NCBI RefSeq assembly: GCF_003057615.1 | Contig: NZ_QAFW01000005.1 | Span: 1-64,000, forward strand | Length of the DNA stretch: 64,000 nt | From: Metalysinibacillus jejuensis | Lineage (GTDB): Bacteria > Bacillota > Bacilli > Bacillales_A > Planococcaceae | Reading direction: 5' to 3' | Shown here: one piece after another, positions 25,242-35,171 of the stretch | How positions within the stretch are numbered: the first letter of the stretch is position 1 | Layout: each line of letters begins with the position of its first letter | The notes under the pieces: generated by a model | The model's database searches: none | Told to the model about the DNA's origin: nothing | What the model saw: only the letters and a program-made list of their open reading frames with translations | Program-made: the position numbers and the translations under genes

Positions 25242-26588
25242 TTACCCAATAATTACGCGTTCTTTGGGATAATGGAATTTCGTCTTTTTCGTTTTACCGC
25301 CAAGTGAGTAAAGGAACGAAATAAGACCGACACGTCCAATAAACATTAGTAACATAATTACCACTTTACCTGTTGTCGATAAATCACCTGTAATGCCGAG
25401 CGACATACCACACGTACCGAAGGCGGAAGCAATTTCAAAAATGATTTGCATCAATGATGCTTGAGGTTCGGTAATAAGTAAAATAATCGTTGCCACAAGC
25501 ACCATAAAGATCGCTAAAATAATGACCGCATACGAACGAAATACGTCGATTAAATAAATTTCACGTCCAAACACTTGGATATCTTCTTTACCACGCGCGA
25601 ACGTAATTAAAAATAATATCGCAATCGCAAAAGTCGTCGTACGAATACCACCACCTACTGAGCTAGGTGAGGCCCCGATAAACATTAAAAAACTAATGAA
25701 TACGTTAGTTGACTCACTAAATGTTGTTACATCAAACGTCGTAAGCCCTGCTGAGCGGGCTGACACCGAATGAAACATCGCTGAAAACAATGCCTCATGC
25801 CACGTCATCCCTTTAAACGATTGAAAAGACTCTAACACAAAAATTACGAGTGCACCTACCACAAATAAAATCGCATACGTTGATGTCGTAATTTTAGTAA
25901 ATAAACTGAACCGAAAATTCGTTTTGCGGCTGCGTAAATATTGTTTTACTTCTATTAAAACAGGAAAACCAATGGCTCCTAGTGCAATGAGTAACATCGT
26001 AATAAACTGTACGAAATAATCATTGTGAAAAGGTAGGAGACTGAGACCTGTAATATCAAAACCACCATTTGTCGTAGCTGAAATTGCACCAAATACCCCT
26101 TGGACAACCGCTTCTTGCCATGTATCAAAGTACTTTAAATAATGAATAGACAACACTACCGCACCGAAAAGCTCTATCGCAAATAATATTTTTATAATTT
26201 CTCGAATCAAGTTAACAACGCCAGAGATATTGGACTGGTTGTGGTCAATCATAATGAGCTGTCGCTCTCGCATACCGATTTTTTTACCTACGAGCAACCA
26301 AATAAATGTACCGAGCGACATAATACCGATAGCGCCTAACTGCAATACAATTAGTAGCATGACAAAGCCGAAAGTCGTATAGGATTCGGCGATTGTAATC
26401 GTCGTTAAGCCCGTCACACTTACAGCGCTTACCGCTGTAAACAAACTATCAATTAACGATACTTCAACACCGGGTTGATGCACCCACGGTAAACGAAGTA
26501 ATAAAAAAGAAATCGACATCGCTATCAAATAATAAGAGACGATTAAACGAAACGGTGTAATTCCTTTCTTCTCTTTCTTCCAGGGCAT
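25242..26588 (-). CDS. ktrD: Ktr-type potassium uptake channel subunit KtrD
   Basis: The 448-aa membrane protein of the TrkH/KtrB superfamily has four repeated membrane-pore-membrane units with selectivity-filter-like glycines (SVTGLTT, TNGGFDITG, ARSAGLTT, TCGMSLG). The C-terminus YPKERVIIG is the same as in B. subtilis KtrD (YkrM) as I remember it, which favours KtrD over KtrB. It imports K+ (Na+-dependent) together with a cytoplasmic RCK subunit, KtrC or KtrA, which is not in this window. Ktr systems are inhibited by c-di-AMP in relatives. It lies downstream of the TerC gene behind a hairpin. Confidence 0.92.
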   Translation of the reverse strand: MPWKKEKKGITPFRLIVSYYLIAMSISFLLLRLPWVHQPGVEVSLIDSLFTAVSAVSVTGLTTITIAESYTTFGFVMLLIVLQLGAIGIMSLGTFIWLLVGKKIGMRERQLIMIDHNQSNISGVVNLIREIIKILFAIELFGAVVLSIHYLKYFDTWQEAVVQGVFGAISATTNGGFDITGLSLLPFHNDYFVQFITMLLIALGAIGFPVLIEVKQYLRSRKTNFRFSLFTKITTSTYAILFVVGALVIFVLESFQSFKGMTWHEALFSAMFHSVSARSAGLTTFDVTTFSESTNVFISFLMFIGASPSSVGGGIRTTTFAIAILFLITFARGKEDIQVFGREIYLIDVFRSYAVIILAIFMVLVATIILLITEPQASLMQIIFEIASAFGTCGMSLGITGDLSTTGKVVIMLLMFIGRVGLISFLYSLGGKTKKTKFHYPKERVIIG

Positions 26589-26613
26589 AACTTAACCTCC
26601 TCGCAAAATAAAA

Positions 26614-26641
26614 GGAAGAACAGCAATAAAACTGTTCTTCC
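26614..26641 (-). terminator. Terminator between the TerC gene and ktrD
   Basis: GGAAGAACAG pairs perfectly with CTGTTCTTCC, followed on the minus strand by TTTTATTTT. Some read-through into ktrD is possible because little room remains for a separate promoter. Confidence 0.8.
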
Positions 26642-26668
26642 ATCAGTATAGCGCATTTTTATCAGACG

Positions 26669-27436
26669 TTAAGCATTTTTCTCTGCTTTCTTTTTATTTC
26701 GTAATCCTGTTAAATAACCGCCCACTGCGATTGCTACTAACACAATCCAAAACGTTGCTTTCCATAGTGTTGAATGTGGGAAGCTTTCTGCAATTAAAGC
26801 GACACCAGGGTGCGCAAGCGTTAACACTACTAGCTTAACCCCAACCCATCCGACGATCATAAATGCAGCCGCTTCAAGTGAAGGATAGTCGTTGAGCACT
26901 TTCACAAACCACTGTGCTGCAAAACGCATGATGATTAAACCTATTACACCACCGAAGAACATTACTAAAAATTGCCCGCCATTAATGCCACCAATTGAAA
27001 AATCCCCTAAATGTGGTAACGTCATTGCAATCGCTACAGCCGCAAGCATCGAGTCAATGGCAAATGCAATATCAGTAATTTCTACTTTTACTACTGTCAT
27101 CCAAAAACCTGATTCTTTTTTCGGTTTAATATCCGCATTTTCTGTATCTTTATGTTTCCAAATAGCATATAAACTACGAATCGAAATAAATAGTAAATAT
27201 GCGGCACCAATCGCTTGAATTTGCCAATATTTCACGAGTGTTGCAATTAAAAATAACGCCGCAAATCGAAATACTAATGCACCAATTAAGCCATAAAACA
27301 AAGCTTTCTTCTGTTCTTTTTTAGGTAAATGTTTTACCATAACTGCCATTACTATCGCATTGTCAGCGGCTAATAAACCTTCTAATGCAACAAGCACTAA
27401 TAATACCCAACCATACTCGAGTAATATCGCTTCCAT
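26669..27436 (-). CDS. TerC-family manganese exporter (YkoY/MeeY-like)
   Basis: The roughly 255-aa protein has about seven membrane segments and the TerC-family acidic motifs EGLLAADNAIVMAV (near residue 15) and EITDIAFAIDSMLAAVA (near residue 115). TerC proteins such as B. subtilis YkoY (MeeY) export Mn2+, including to metalate secreted enzymes. The Mn2+-sensing yybP-ykoY riboswitch directly upstream strongly supports manganese as the substrate. ATG 27436 follows GAGGAG; the longer frame to 27469 would start inside the riboswitch terminator region and is rejected. Confidence 0.93.
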   Translation of the reverse strand: MEAILLEYGWVLLVLVALEGLLAADNAIVMAVMVKHLPKKEQKKALFYGLIGALVFRFAALFLIATLVKYWQIQAIGAAYLLFISIRSLYAIWKHKDTENADIKPKKESGFWMTVVKVEITDIAFAIDSMLAAVAIAMTLPHLGDFSIGGINGGQFLVMFFGGVIGLIIMRFAAQWFVKVLNDYPSLEAAAFMIVGWVGVKLVVLTLAHPGVALIAESFPHSTLWKATFWIVLVAIAVGGYLTGLRNKKKAEKNA

Positions 27437-27470
27437 ATATAACCACTCCTCTTGTTTTATACAAAACAAA

Positions 27471-27598
27471 AAGACCCCTGCCTAATAAAAGGCAAAGGTC
27501 TTGCTAAACAAGTTAATGTTATTGCATCCGGTGACATTGTCACGTAATGACGAACGCAAAGTAAACGATTGTATCGTTTATAGCTACTCCCCTTTGAC
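27471..27598 (-). ncRNA. yybP-ykoY manganese riboswitch with terminator
   Basis: Read on the minus strand, the leader starts AAAGGGGAGTAGCTA (27595-27581), continues with a hairpin and then ATGTCACCGGATGC, and ends in AAGACCTTTGCC paired with GGCAGGGGTCTT (27502-27471, two G-U pairs) followed by TTTGTTTT. These are the hallmark stretches of the yybP-ykoY (Mn2+) riboswitch. Mn2+ binding is known to favour expression of exporter genes, here the TerC gene. The expression platform is transcriptional. 27599-27662 carries its promoter. Confidence 0.92.
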
Positions 27599-27662
27599 AT
27601 ACTGTCAATAAGGTCTATTGAATTGTAAAATTATTATAACATGCTACTACAATGTGTGCAAA

Positions 27663-28754
27663 TTATTTTATTGTGACGCGTCGTTTCCCATCTTTATGCG
27701 CCTCATAAAAGGTAATAAGCGTCGGCAATATTTCAATAAAATCAGGGCAATGGATACGACTGTTTTTTAATAGCGCAGTAGCTACCCGCGTATCAAAAGT
27801 AGCTTGCCAACTTAAATAATCAATCGCTTGTTGTTCTACACCTAAATATACACGCATTTTTTTATAACGCAATGTTTGCTTAGCTAGCGTTAAAGAAATA
27901 TGGCCAAAAGGGTATTGACCTGTCATCTCTTTTACCATCGCACGGTACACTTCTTGCATCGGGTGTGGATTAGGGTCGGTGAGGTGCACGGTTTTTCCTT
28001 GCGCTTCATCCGTTAATGCTAAGTAATTAGCAGCTTGCACAATATAATCAACAGGGACAATATTAAGGGCGATTTTTGATTTACCAATATACGGGACTGT
28101 CGGTAACTTACGCAAACGATCAATTAAATTGAGTATAAAGTAGGGACCATCAAATTTATTCGTCTCCCCCGTTGCCGAATGACCACACACGATACCTGGA
28201 CGCAAAATAGTAATCGGTAATATCGCCTTACAATGCTCTACTAAACACTCTGCCTCATACTTCGTTGCTTCGTAATGATTTTTAAAACGGAGCGGCTGTA
28301 TTAAATCATCTTCCTTAATCAAACCTGTGCGCGTACCTGCCACGTAGGCTGTACTAAAATACATATAACGGGTGAGCTGTGGCAATTTTTGTGCGAAGTC
28401 ATTCACCATCTTTGTGCCGTGGACATTTACACGGTATGCATCTTCTTTAGGCGCAGCTAGGTCATAAATCGCGGCTAAATGCCATACATGCGTAATATGC
28501 GCACGCAACGCCTCCATCACCTTATCGTTTATACCTAATTGTGGTTGTGTAATATCGCCTTCTATAATATGAATTTTTTTATGTGGAAAGCGCGTTAATA
28601 ATGTAGCGGCAGCAACTTCTGCTTGTAAACTATTACATTTTTCTACTAACGTATACACTTCATCACATAAATTTTGTTCAAATGCATCAGCAATTAACCG
28701 GCTCGCAATAAAACCGGGAAAACCTGTGTAAAAATAGTTCCTCAACGAAAACAT
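27663..28754 (-). CDS. Extended SDR / NAD-dependent epimerase-dehydratase-like protein
   Basis: The 363-aa extended short-chain dehydrogenase has a Rossmann motif TGFPGFIASRL (near residue 10), a catalytic-type YEATKYEAE (Tyr and Lys four apart), and RPGIVCGHS downstream. It resembles the reductase domains of acyl-CoA or thioester reductases as much as sugar epimerases; the substrate is unknown. It follows the RND transporter gene by 14 nt, so they form an operon. ATG 28754 directly abuts AAAGGGG, too close for good initiation; TTG 28745 is spaced better and may be the real start. Confidence 0.85.
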   Translation of the reverse strand: MFSLRNYFYTGFPGFIASRLIADAFEQNLCDEVYTLVEKCNSLQAEVAAATLLTRFPHKKIHIIEGDITQPQLGINDKVMEALRAHITHVWHLAAIYDLAAPKEDAYRVNVHGTKMVNDFAQKLPQLTRYMYFSTAYVAGTRTGLIKEDDLIQPLRFKNHYEATKYEAECLVEHCKAILPITILRPGIVCGHSATGETNKFDGPYFILNLIDRLRKLPTVPYIGKSKIALNIVPVDYIVQAANYLALTDEAQGKTVHLTDPNPHPMQEVYRAMVKEMTGQYPFGHISLTLAKQTLRYKKMRVYLGVEQQAIDYLSWQATFDTRVATALLKNSRIHCPDFIEILPTLITFYEAHKDGKRRVTIK

Positions 28755-28768
28755 CCCCTTTGCTTCGT

Positions 28769-31700
28769 TTACTTACGATTCATTTTACGTGTTTCACGAT
28801 CAAATAGGCTATAAATAATTGGCACGATAAATAAAGTGAAGAACGTAGCACTTAATAGTCCCCCGATAACGACAATGCCCATCGGCTGATTCATCTCGGT
28901 GCCTTCTCCAATACCTAAAGCTAAAGGTAAAAGCCCTAAAATCGTAGTTGCCGCTGTCATAATAACGGGGCGCAAACGGTCTTGCGTAGTAATAAGGATA
29001 GCCTCATATGACGCAACACCTTGTGCTTTTTTCTGGTTAATATAATCTACAAATACGATCCCATTATTGACGACAATCCCAACTAACACTAGAAGACCGA
29101 TAACAGCTGTAACACTAATAATCGTGCCTGTTAACAAGAATGCCACCGCTACACCAATTACCATTAGCGGTACGGTAAACATAATAATAAATGGGTATTT
29201 AAAGGATTCAAATTGTGCTGCCATTACAAAGTATACGAGTAAAATAGCAACGATTAGCGCCATAATCATATCGTCGATTGCGCTATCGTATAGCTCACGG
29301 TCACCGCTGAAAGCAACATCTGTCGAAGCAGGTAACGCTGTATCTGCAATAACTTTGTCCACTTGCTTAGACATGCTACCGAGCGAAGCTGTAGCCGTAT
29401 ACTTTACAAAGAAAGCTACCGCAGCTGTTTGATCAGAACGTCTTATCGATACAGGTCCTTCTTTCACTTCAATCGTCGCAATTTCTTTTAGCGCTACAAA
29501 GCTTCCTGCAGGCGAACGAAGTTTCATATCAGCTAATGCCTCGCTATCTTTTGTATAGGCCTCACCAAAGCCAGTCGTTACGAGCAACACTTCATCATCT
29601 TCGGTTAAAAGTTGTGTCGTTGTTTGACCACGCGTCATTTGATTTACGGTTTGAGCGATTTGTGCGGGCACAAACCCTAAGTCTTTCGCCGCTTCTTTAT
29701 CAATTTCAATTTGAATTTCTTCAACTGTATTTTCTAAATCATGCGTTACTTCTAAAATACCAGGTTGCTTAGCTAACGCTTCTTTTAATTGGTCGGCGCT
29801 TTGCGCTAAGCGTGTGCGGTTCGTGTCCGTCAAACGGAATGTTAGCTGTTGCGGTGCTGAACCTGATGATGTCGAAATATTAAATTGTACGCTCACATCT
29901 TCAGCAATTTCTTTCGCCAAATCTTGCTCTACTTCTTCAGCAAAAGCAAAAATCGTACGCTTGCGCTCACTCGCGGGTTTCATTTTGACATAAAGCTCCG
30001 CACGATTCGCTACGCTTTGGCCACGAGAGGCAGCTTCTTGTGTAGCACCGATTAAACTAACATATACATCTACATCTGATTCCTGCTTTAATCGTTCTTC
30101 AACTTGAGCGACAACTTTTTTTGTTTCACTTAACGAAGCACCATTTGGTAACTGTACCGCTACCGAAGCAAACCCTTCGTCAGTAGCAGGTAAAAACTCT
30201 GTTCCCCTTGTGACAACGACATATAATGAGGCTACAAATAATACAGCTACCGCACTAAGAACAATCGCACGATGGCGGAGCGCTGCTTTTACAACAGCTG
30301 TATAGCGTTGATAAAAACGAGATTCGCTACGCACCTCTGTCAGATTTACTGTCTTCGTTTTTAACATGCGGCTTGCAAGCATTGGTACTACGGTTAACGA
30401 CACCATTAGCGAAGCGAATAAACTAAAGGAAATCGTCAGTGCAAACTCTGTAAAAATTTGGCCAATTAACCCTTCAATAAATAAGACAGGTACGAACACA
30501 GCTACCGTTGTTAATGTTGAAGCGGTAATGGCTGTCGCTAACTCTTTCGTCCCTTTTTTAGCCGCTTCAATCGGTGTCTCACCAAGGCCGAGGTGACGTT
30601 CGATATTTTCAATGACGACGATAGCGTTGTCTACAAGCATCCCTATGCCTAACGCTAGCGCACCGAGCGTCATAATATTTAAAGAAAAGTCAGCAAAGTA
30701 CATTAAAACAAACGTTACAATAACTGAATACGGAATGGCTACACCAATAATAATGGGACTCTTAATGCCGCGTAAAAATACGAATAATACGAGCATGGCA
30801 AACAGCCCACCGACAATCATCGACTGCCCAATATTAGCAATAGCTATGCGAATATAATCCCCTTGGTCAAATAGTACGTCTGCTTCTACACCTTTATAAC
30901 GCTCGTCTTCTAAGAGCTTCGTTAATGTCGCTTTAAACTGTTCCGATACTTCTGCTGTATTAGCACCTGATTCTTGTAATACGGACATTAATACGGCCGG
31001 ACGTTCATTAGCATACGTTTCATTTGTCGCCTTTTGCTCTGCGCGCTCTACTTTCGCAACATCGCTTATCGTAAGCTTTTCACCTGTCATCGGGTTTACT
31101 GATACTGTCAGCTGCGCGATATCCTCAGCGGAAGTTAGCGTGCTCATAATGCGCGTAGTTAATAACTGCCCGTCTTTCGTTTCGACTGACTCCCCTGGCA
31201 AAGATACATTATTAGCTTGTACAAGCTGCACGATGTCTGCTTGTGTCAATCCTTTTTCTTCTAACTTTTTAGCATCGAGCGTCAATGTAATTTCCTCTAC
31301 TACTTTACCCGAAATATTAACGCTTGCTACACCTTCTGTACGCAATAACTCTTGCTCAAGCTCCTCGGCAATAATACGAATATCTGTCGTCGTATCTTCT
31401 GCACGTAAAGCTAATTGAATGACCGGGAACTGAGCCGGGTCAAACTTTAAAAAGCTCGGCTTACCCGCATCATCTGGTAGCGGTGTCATATCGATGCGCT
31501 GCAAAACATCGAGCTGTACATCTTTAATATTTGTCGACCAGTTAAATTCTAAAATAATTAAATTTGAACCTTCTTGTGAGGTGGATTGCACCCGTTCAAT
31601 ACCTGGTAAGGTAGCTAATGTAGCCTCTAATGGCTTCGTCACTTTTTCATTGACTTCCTCTGGGCTAGCACCTGGATAAGACGTGACCACTACACCAATT

Positions 31701-31828
31701 GGCGGGTTGAGCTCAGGTATTAATGTTACAGGTATTTTCAGTAACGAAATGCCTCCTAGTAAAATGATAAGCAACATGGATACAATCGTTAATGTTGGGC
31801 GCTTAATCGAAAAATTACTAATGTTCAT
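28769..31828 (-). CDS. RND-family efflux transporter (AcrB/SwrC-like)
   Basis: The 1019-aa protein has the tandem RND plan: two sets of six membrane helices, each set preceded by a large extracytoplasmic loop. It starts ISNFSIKRPTLTIVSMLLI. GIGMLVDNAIVVIENIER in helix 4 contains the proton-relay acidic residue, and VGIVVNNGIVFVDYIN is the matching region of the second half. B. subtilis SwrC (YerP), a surfactin exporter, is the likely closest well-known relative. The ribosome site AAGGAG precedes ATG 31828. It is first of a two-gene operon with the SDR. Confidence 0.93.
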   Translation of the reverse strand: MNISNFSIKRPTLTIVSMLLIILLGGISLLKIPVTLIPELNPPIGVVVTSYPGASPEEVNEKVTKPLEATLATLPGIERVQSTSQEGSNLIILEFNWSTNIKDVQLDVLQRIDMTPLPDDAGKPSFLKFDPAQFPVIQLALRAEDTTTDIRIIAEELEQELLRTEGVASVNISGKVVEEITLTLDAKKLEEKGLTQADIVQLVQANNVSLPGESVETKDGQLLTTRIMSTLTSAEDIAQLTVSVNPMTGEKLTISDVAKVERAEQKATNETYANERPAVLMSVLQESGANTAEVSEQFKATLTKLLEDERYKGVEADVLFDQGDYIRIAIANIGQSMIVGGLFAMLVLFVFLRGIKSPIIIGVAIPYSVIVTFVLMYFADFSLNIMTLGALALGIGMLVDNAIVVIENIERHLGLGETPIEAAKKGTKELATAITASTLTTVAVFVPVLFIEGLIGQIFTEFALTISFSLFASLMVSLTVVPMLASRMLKTKTVNLTEVRSESRFYQRYTAVVKAALRHRAIVLSAVAVLFVASLYVVVTRGTEFLPATDEGFASVAVQLPNGASLSETKKVVAQVEERLKQESDVDVYVSLIGATQEAASRGQSVANRAELYVKMKPASERKRTIFAFAEEVEQDLAKEIAEDVSVQFNISTSSGSAPQQLTFRLTDTNRTRLAQSADQLKEALAKQPGILEVTHDLENTVEEIQIEIDKEAAKDLGFVPAQIAQTVNQMTRGQTTTQLLTEDDEVLLVTTGFGEAYTKDSEALADMKLRSPAGSFVALKEIATIEVKEGPVSIRRSDQTAAVAFFVKYTATASLGSMSKQVDKVIADTALPASTDVAFSGDRELYDSAIDDMIMALIVAILLVYFVMAAQFESFKYPFIIMFTVPLMVIGVAVAFLLTGTIISVTAVIGLLVLVGIVVNNGIVFVDYINQKKAQGVASYEAILITTQDRLRPVIMTAATTILGLLPLALGIGEGTEMNQPMGIVVIGGLLSATFFTLFIVPIIYSLFDRETRKMNRK

Positions 31829-31849
31829 CGTGCCAACTCCTTTTTAAAA

Positions 31850-31882
31850 AAACGCGAATAAGGTCATGCCCAATTCGCGTTT
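31850..31882 (-). terminator. Terminator after prfC
   Basis: AAACGCGAAT pairs perfectly with ATTCGCGTTT, followed on the minus strand by TTTTAAAAAGG, just before the RND gene. Confidence 0.82.
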
Positions 31883-31887
31883 CATTT

Positions 31888-33462
31888 TTACAATAAGCTA
31901 TATAATTTAATATGATCGTTTTTATCTGCAAACCAGCGCATTGCAAAGTCGTTTTCAAATAAAAAGACGTAATTTTCGTAGCGGTCATGCACGAGCATAC
32001 TACGTGTTGAAGACATAGACTCTTTTACATCTTCTTCATTCTCAATCCAACGAGCAATTTTGCTGCCCATCGGTTCCATACGCACTTCAACATTGTATTC
32101 ATTTTTCATGCGATGCTCAAACACTTCAAATTGTAATTGACCAACCGCACCTAAAATAACTTCCTCTGTATGCAATGTTTTGTAGTATTGGATAGCTCCT
32201 TCTTGTACGAGCTGTAAAATCCCTTTATGGAAGTGTTTTGATTTCATGACGTTTTTAGCTGTTACTTTCATAAATAATTCAGGGGTGAACTGCGGCAGTG
32301 CTTCAAACTTAAACGTCTTTTTACCACCGACTACGGTATCACCAATTTGGTAGGTCCCTGTATCATATAACCCGATAATATCACCAGCTACCGCTTTATC
32401 AACCGTCTCACGATCATCTGCTAAAAACTGTGTAGACTGTGTTACTTTAAATGATTTCCCTGTACGTGACAACGTCATATTCATGCCGCGCTCAAATTCA
32501 CCTGATACGATACGCACGAAAGCGATACGGTCGCGGTGAGCAGGGTTCATATTGGCTTGAATCTTGAAAATAAAGCCCGAAAACTCTTTTGTTTCTACTG
32601 GGTCAACAATTGTTTCTTCTTGCGTTAAACGTGGCTGTGGCATCGGCGCAAACTTTAAATACGTCTCTAAAAATGTTTGAACGCCAAAGTTTGTTAAAGC
32701 TGAACCGAAAAATACAGGTGTTAGCTCACCACGACGAATTTTCTCTTCAGAAAAGTCATTCCCCGCTTCATCAAGCAACATAATATCTTCCATAGCTTGC
32801 GTATAATATGATGTTTTTTTCATATCATTTTCTACCGCTAATTCACCATTTTCGTCTAAAGGTAAGAAGCGCGCCTCCTCATCCGTACGGAACTGTTCGA
32901 TACGCTTATTATAACGGTCGTAAATGCCTAAAAACTCCTTACCCATACCGATTGGCCAGTTCATCGCATACGACTGAATGCCAAGCACTTCTTCTAATTC
33001 TTCCATTAACTCTAGTGGTTCTTTACCTTGGCGGTCTAACTTGTTAATAAACGTAAAAATAGGAATACCGCGCATACGACAAACTTTAAATAGTTTTAAC
33101 GTTTGTACCTCGATACCTTTAGCTGCATCGACTACCATGACAGCACTATCTACTGCCATCAATGTACGGTACGTATCTTCCGAGAAGTCTTGGTGACCAG
33201 GTGTATCTAAAATATTGACGCGGCAACCTTCAAAATCAAACTGCATAACTGAAGATGTGACAGAAATACCACGTTGTTTTTCAATTTCCATCCAGTCAGA
33301 TGTCGCAAACTTGCCAGACTTTTTACCTTTGACTGTACCAGCGTCGCGAATCGCGCCACCAAAGTACAACATTTTTTCTGTAATGGTTGTTTTCCCTGCG
33401 TCAGGGTGAGAGATAATCGCAAAAGTGCGACGTGATTCAATTTCTTGTTTTAAGTTCGTCAT
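31888..33462 (-). CDS. prfC: Peptide chain release factor 3
   Basis: The roughly 524-aa translational GTPase carries G1 [14 protein letters not shown]3 [16 protein letters not shown] and G4 [13 protein letters not shown] in order, then domains II and III as in RF3. RF3 releases RF1/RF2 from the ribosome after termination. It is separable from EF-G and LepA by length and by the RF3 stretch [13 protein letters not shown]. subtilis 168 lacks prfC, while staphylococci and other Bacillales carry it. The frame extends to 33498, but ATG 33462 matches the usual RF3 start, with AAAGGAG 11 nt upstream, slightly long. Confidence 0.96.
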   Translation of the reverse strand: MTNLKQEIESRRTFAIISHPDAGKTTITEKMLYFGGAIRDAGTVKGKKSGKFATSDWMEIEKQRGISVTSSVMQFDFEGCRVNILDTPGHQDFSEDTYRTLMAVDSAVMVVDAAKGIEVQTLKLFKVCRMRGIPIFTFINKLDRQGKEPLELMEELEEVLGIQSYAMNWPIGMGKEFLGIYDRYNKRIEQFRTDEEARFLPLDENGELAVENDMKKTSYYTQAMEDIMLLDEAGNDFSEEKIRRGELTPVFFGSALTNFGVQTFLETYLKFAPMPQPRLTQEETIVDPVETKEFSGFIFKIQANMNPAHRDRIAFVRIVSGEFERGMNMTLSRTGKSFKVTQSTQFLADDRETVDKAVAGDIIGLYDTGTYQIGDTVVGGKKTFKFEALPQFTPELFMKVTAKNVMKSKHFHKGILQLVQEGAIQYYKTLHTEEVILGAVGQLQFEVFEHRMKNEYNVEVRMEPMGSKIARWIENEEDVKESMSSTRSMLVHDRYENYVFLFENDFAMRWFADKNDHIKLYSLL

Positions 33463-33549
33463 GAGTAAGTAATCTCCTTTTCCTATCTCAACTATCATAA
33501 AAATTTTTTATTGGGCTGACAACTGTTTTCACAATTTGTCCAATTAAAA

Positions 33550-33570
33550 AAGGAGGGACGCGCCCTCCTT
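33550..33570 (-). terminator. Terminator after murE
   Basis: AAGGAGGG pairs with CCCTCCTT around a 5-nt loop; the minus strand continues TTTTAATTG. Confidence 0.82.
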
Positions 33571-33572
33571 CC

Positions 33573-35042
33573 TCACACGTTAAATTTCTTCATACCCGCT
33601 TCAACTGCAATTTCTGCATCGCTATGTGGGTATTTGGTATTTTCGATAATTTGGAAGTCTTCGTGCCCTTTACCTGCAAAAATTATCATATCGCCAGGCT
33701 CGGCTACTTCTATAGCATGGCATACAGCTTCTGCACGATCTCCGATACAAGCAAAGTTTTCATGCGTCATACCTTTAGCTAAATCGCCTGTGATGCTGTC
33801 ATATTCTTCGTAACGTGGATCATCAGTCGTTAAAATAACATATTCTGCACGCGAAGCTTTTTCAGCCATTGCAGGGCGTTTTGATTTATCACGATTGCCA
33901 CCTGTCCCGACTAAGAAAATTATTTTACCTTGTTTGTAAGGCTCGGCCGCCTGAATGGCTTTTTCAATCGCATCAGGCGTATGCGCATAGTCAATAAAAA
34001 TTTCAATAGGTAAGTCACTCGGCACTTTTTCCATGCGCCCTTTAACCGGTGGTAATAATTCGATATGTTCGATAATTTGCTCAATCGCATGACCGCGCGC
34101 ATAAAATGTTGTAGCCGCAGCCAGTACATTATAGACGTTAAAATCACCGAGTAAATTCATCGTTACCGGGAAGATGCCTTCTGGTGTATGCATATCAAAA
34201 TGCGTTTTAAAGTTTTCGTAAGAGCAGTTGCTCGCTTTAAAATCTGCGCGTTCACTTGTAAAACCGTAACGCCAAACAGGAAACGGTGTCATTTTAGCGT
34301 AGCGCTCTGCCCAAGGGTCGTCGGCGTTCAATACAACGTATTTATTTTTCTCGAGGTCTTGACCAAGTTGTGAGAATAATAAACCTTTCGCTTGTCCGTA
34401 GTCTTCCATTGTACCGTGGAAATCTAAATGGTCATGCGTTAAATTCGTAAAGATGGCAACGTCATAGTCAACGCCGGCTAAACGGCCTAAAGCTAGTCCG
34501 TGTGAAGATACTTCCATCGTCATTACACGACAGCCTTCCATTTTAGCGCGGAAAATCATTTGCTGTGTACTGAGAGCATCACTCGTCGTATTAGCTGACT
34601 CGTATAAAATCCCGTTTAAGTTAAAACCAATCGTACCTGTTAACGCGGATTTTGTACCCATGCTCTGCAACATATTTTGAATAATGCCTGTGACCGAAGT
34701 TTTGCCGTTTGTTCCTGTTACCCCAATCATAAACATATCTTGTGAAGGGTAATCGTAAAATTTAGCGGCCAGTAAACCTAGGGCACGTGTCGTATCGCGT
34801 ACGACTACTTGTGTTACCCCTTTTGGTAGCGTTAATTCTCGCTCTGTCACAATAATTGTCGCACCCGCTTCAATTGCTTGCTCAGCATAATCGTGTCCAT
34901 CTACAGTATAACCTTTAATACAAATAAACATGCTATCTTGCTGGACTGCGCGCGAGTCAATTACAATTTCTGTGACATGCGCTGGCACTTCACCAATGAC
35001 ACGTTTAACCGGTAACATGTTTAATAATTCGCCTGCATACAT
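33573..35042 (-). CDS. murE: UDP-N-acetylmuramyl-tripeptide synthetase MurE, stand-alone
   Basis: The 489-aa Mur ligase adds the third residue to UDP-MurNAc-L-Ala-D-Glu in peptidoglycan synthesis. It has the ATP loop GVTGTNGKTS (near residue 110), the carbamylated-Lys region, FIDYAHTPD and LVGTGGNRDKSKRP. The amino-acid selectivity site reads TTDDPRYEEY: DDPR rather than the DNPR typical of diaminopimelate enzymes. It sits outside any division/cell-wall cluster. A GGAGG site 8 nt before ATG 35042 sets the start. The Lys-specific option fits Planococcaceae with L-Lys in the wall, but this is inference. Confidence 0.93.
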   Translation of the reverse strand: MYAGELLNMLPVKRVIGEVPAHVTEIVIDSRAVQQDSMFICIKGYTVDGHDYAEQAIEAGATIIVTERELTLPKGVTQVVVRDTTRALGLLAAKFYDYPSQDMFMIGVTGTNGKTSVTGIIQNMLQSMGTKSALTGTIGFNLNGILYESANTTSDALSTQQMIFRAKMEGCRVMTMEVSSHGLALGRLAGVDYDVAIFTNLTHDHLDFHGTMEDYGQAKGLLFSQLGQDLEKNKYVVLNADDPWAERYAKMTPFPVWRYGFTSERADFKASNCSYENFKTHFDMHTPEGIFPVTMNLLGDFNVYNVLAAATTFYARGHAIEQIIEHIELLPPVKGRMEKVPSDLPIEIFIDYAHTPDAIEKAIQAAEPYKQGKIIFLVGTGGNRDKSKRPAMAEKASRAEYVILTTDDPRYEEYDSITGDLAKGMTHENFACIGDRAEAVCHAIEVAEPGDMIIFAGKGHEDFQIIENTKYPHSDAEIAVEAGMKKFNV

Positions 35043-35171
35043 TGTTCGTTCCTCCATTTCACATAGTAAGGCTATGTGTCACTTCTTTTCTTATCATCAT
35101 AACAAAATTTTCGTTTTCTTGATACTGTTGAATCGTGTATGATTAGTGTCATCATACAAAAGGAGTCACCT

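Noticed and set aside
26589-26668. c-di-AMP (ydaO) riboswitch before ktrD
   Set aside because: Only a simple terminator hairpin and a ribosome site fit in this 80-bp gap.
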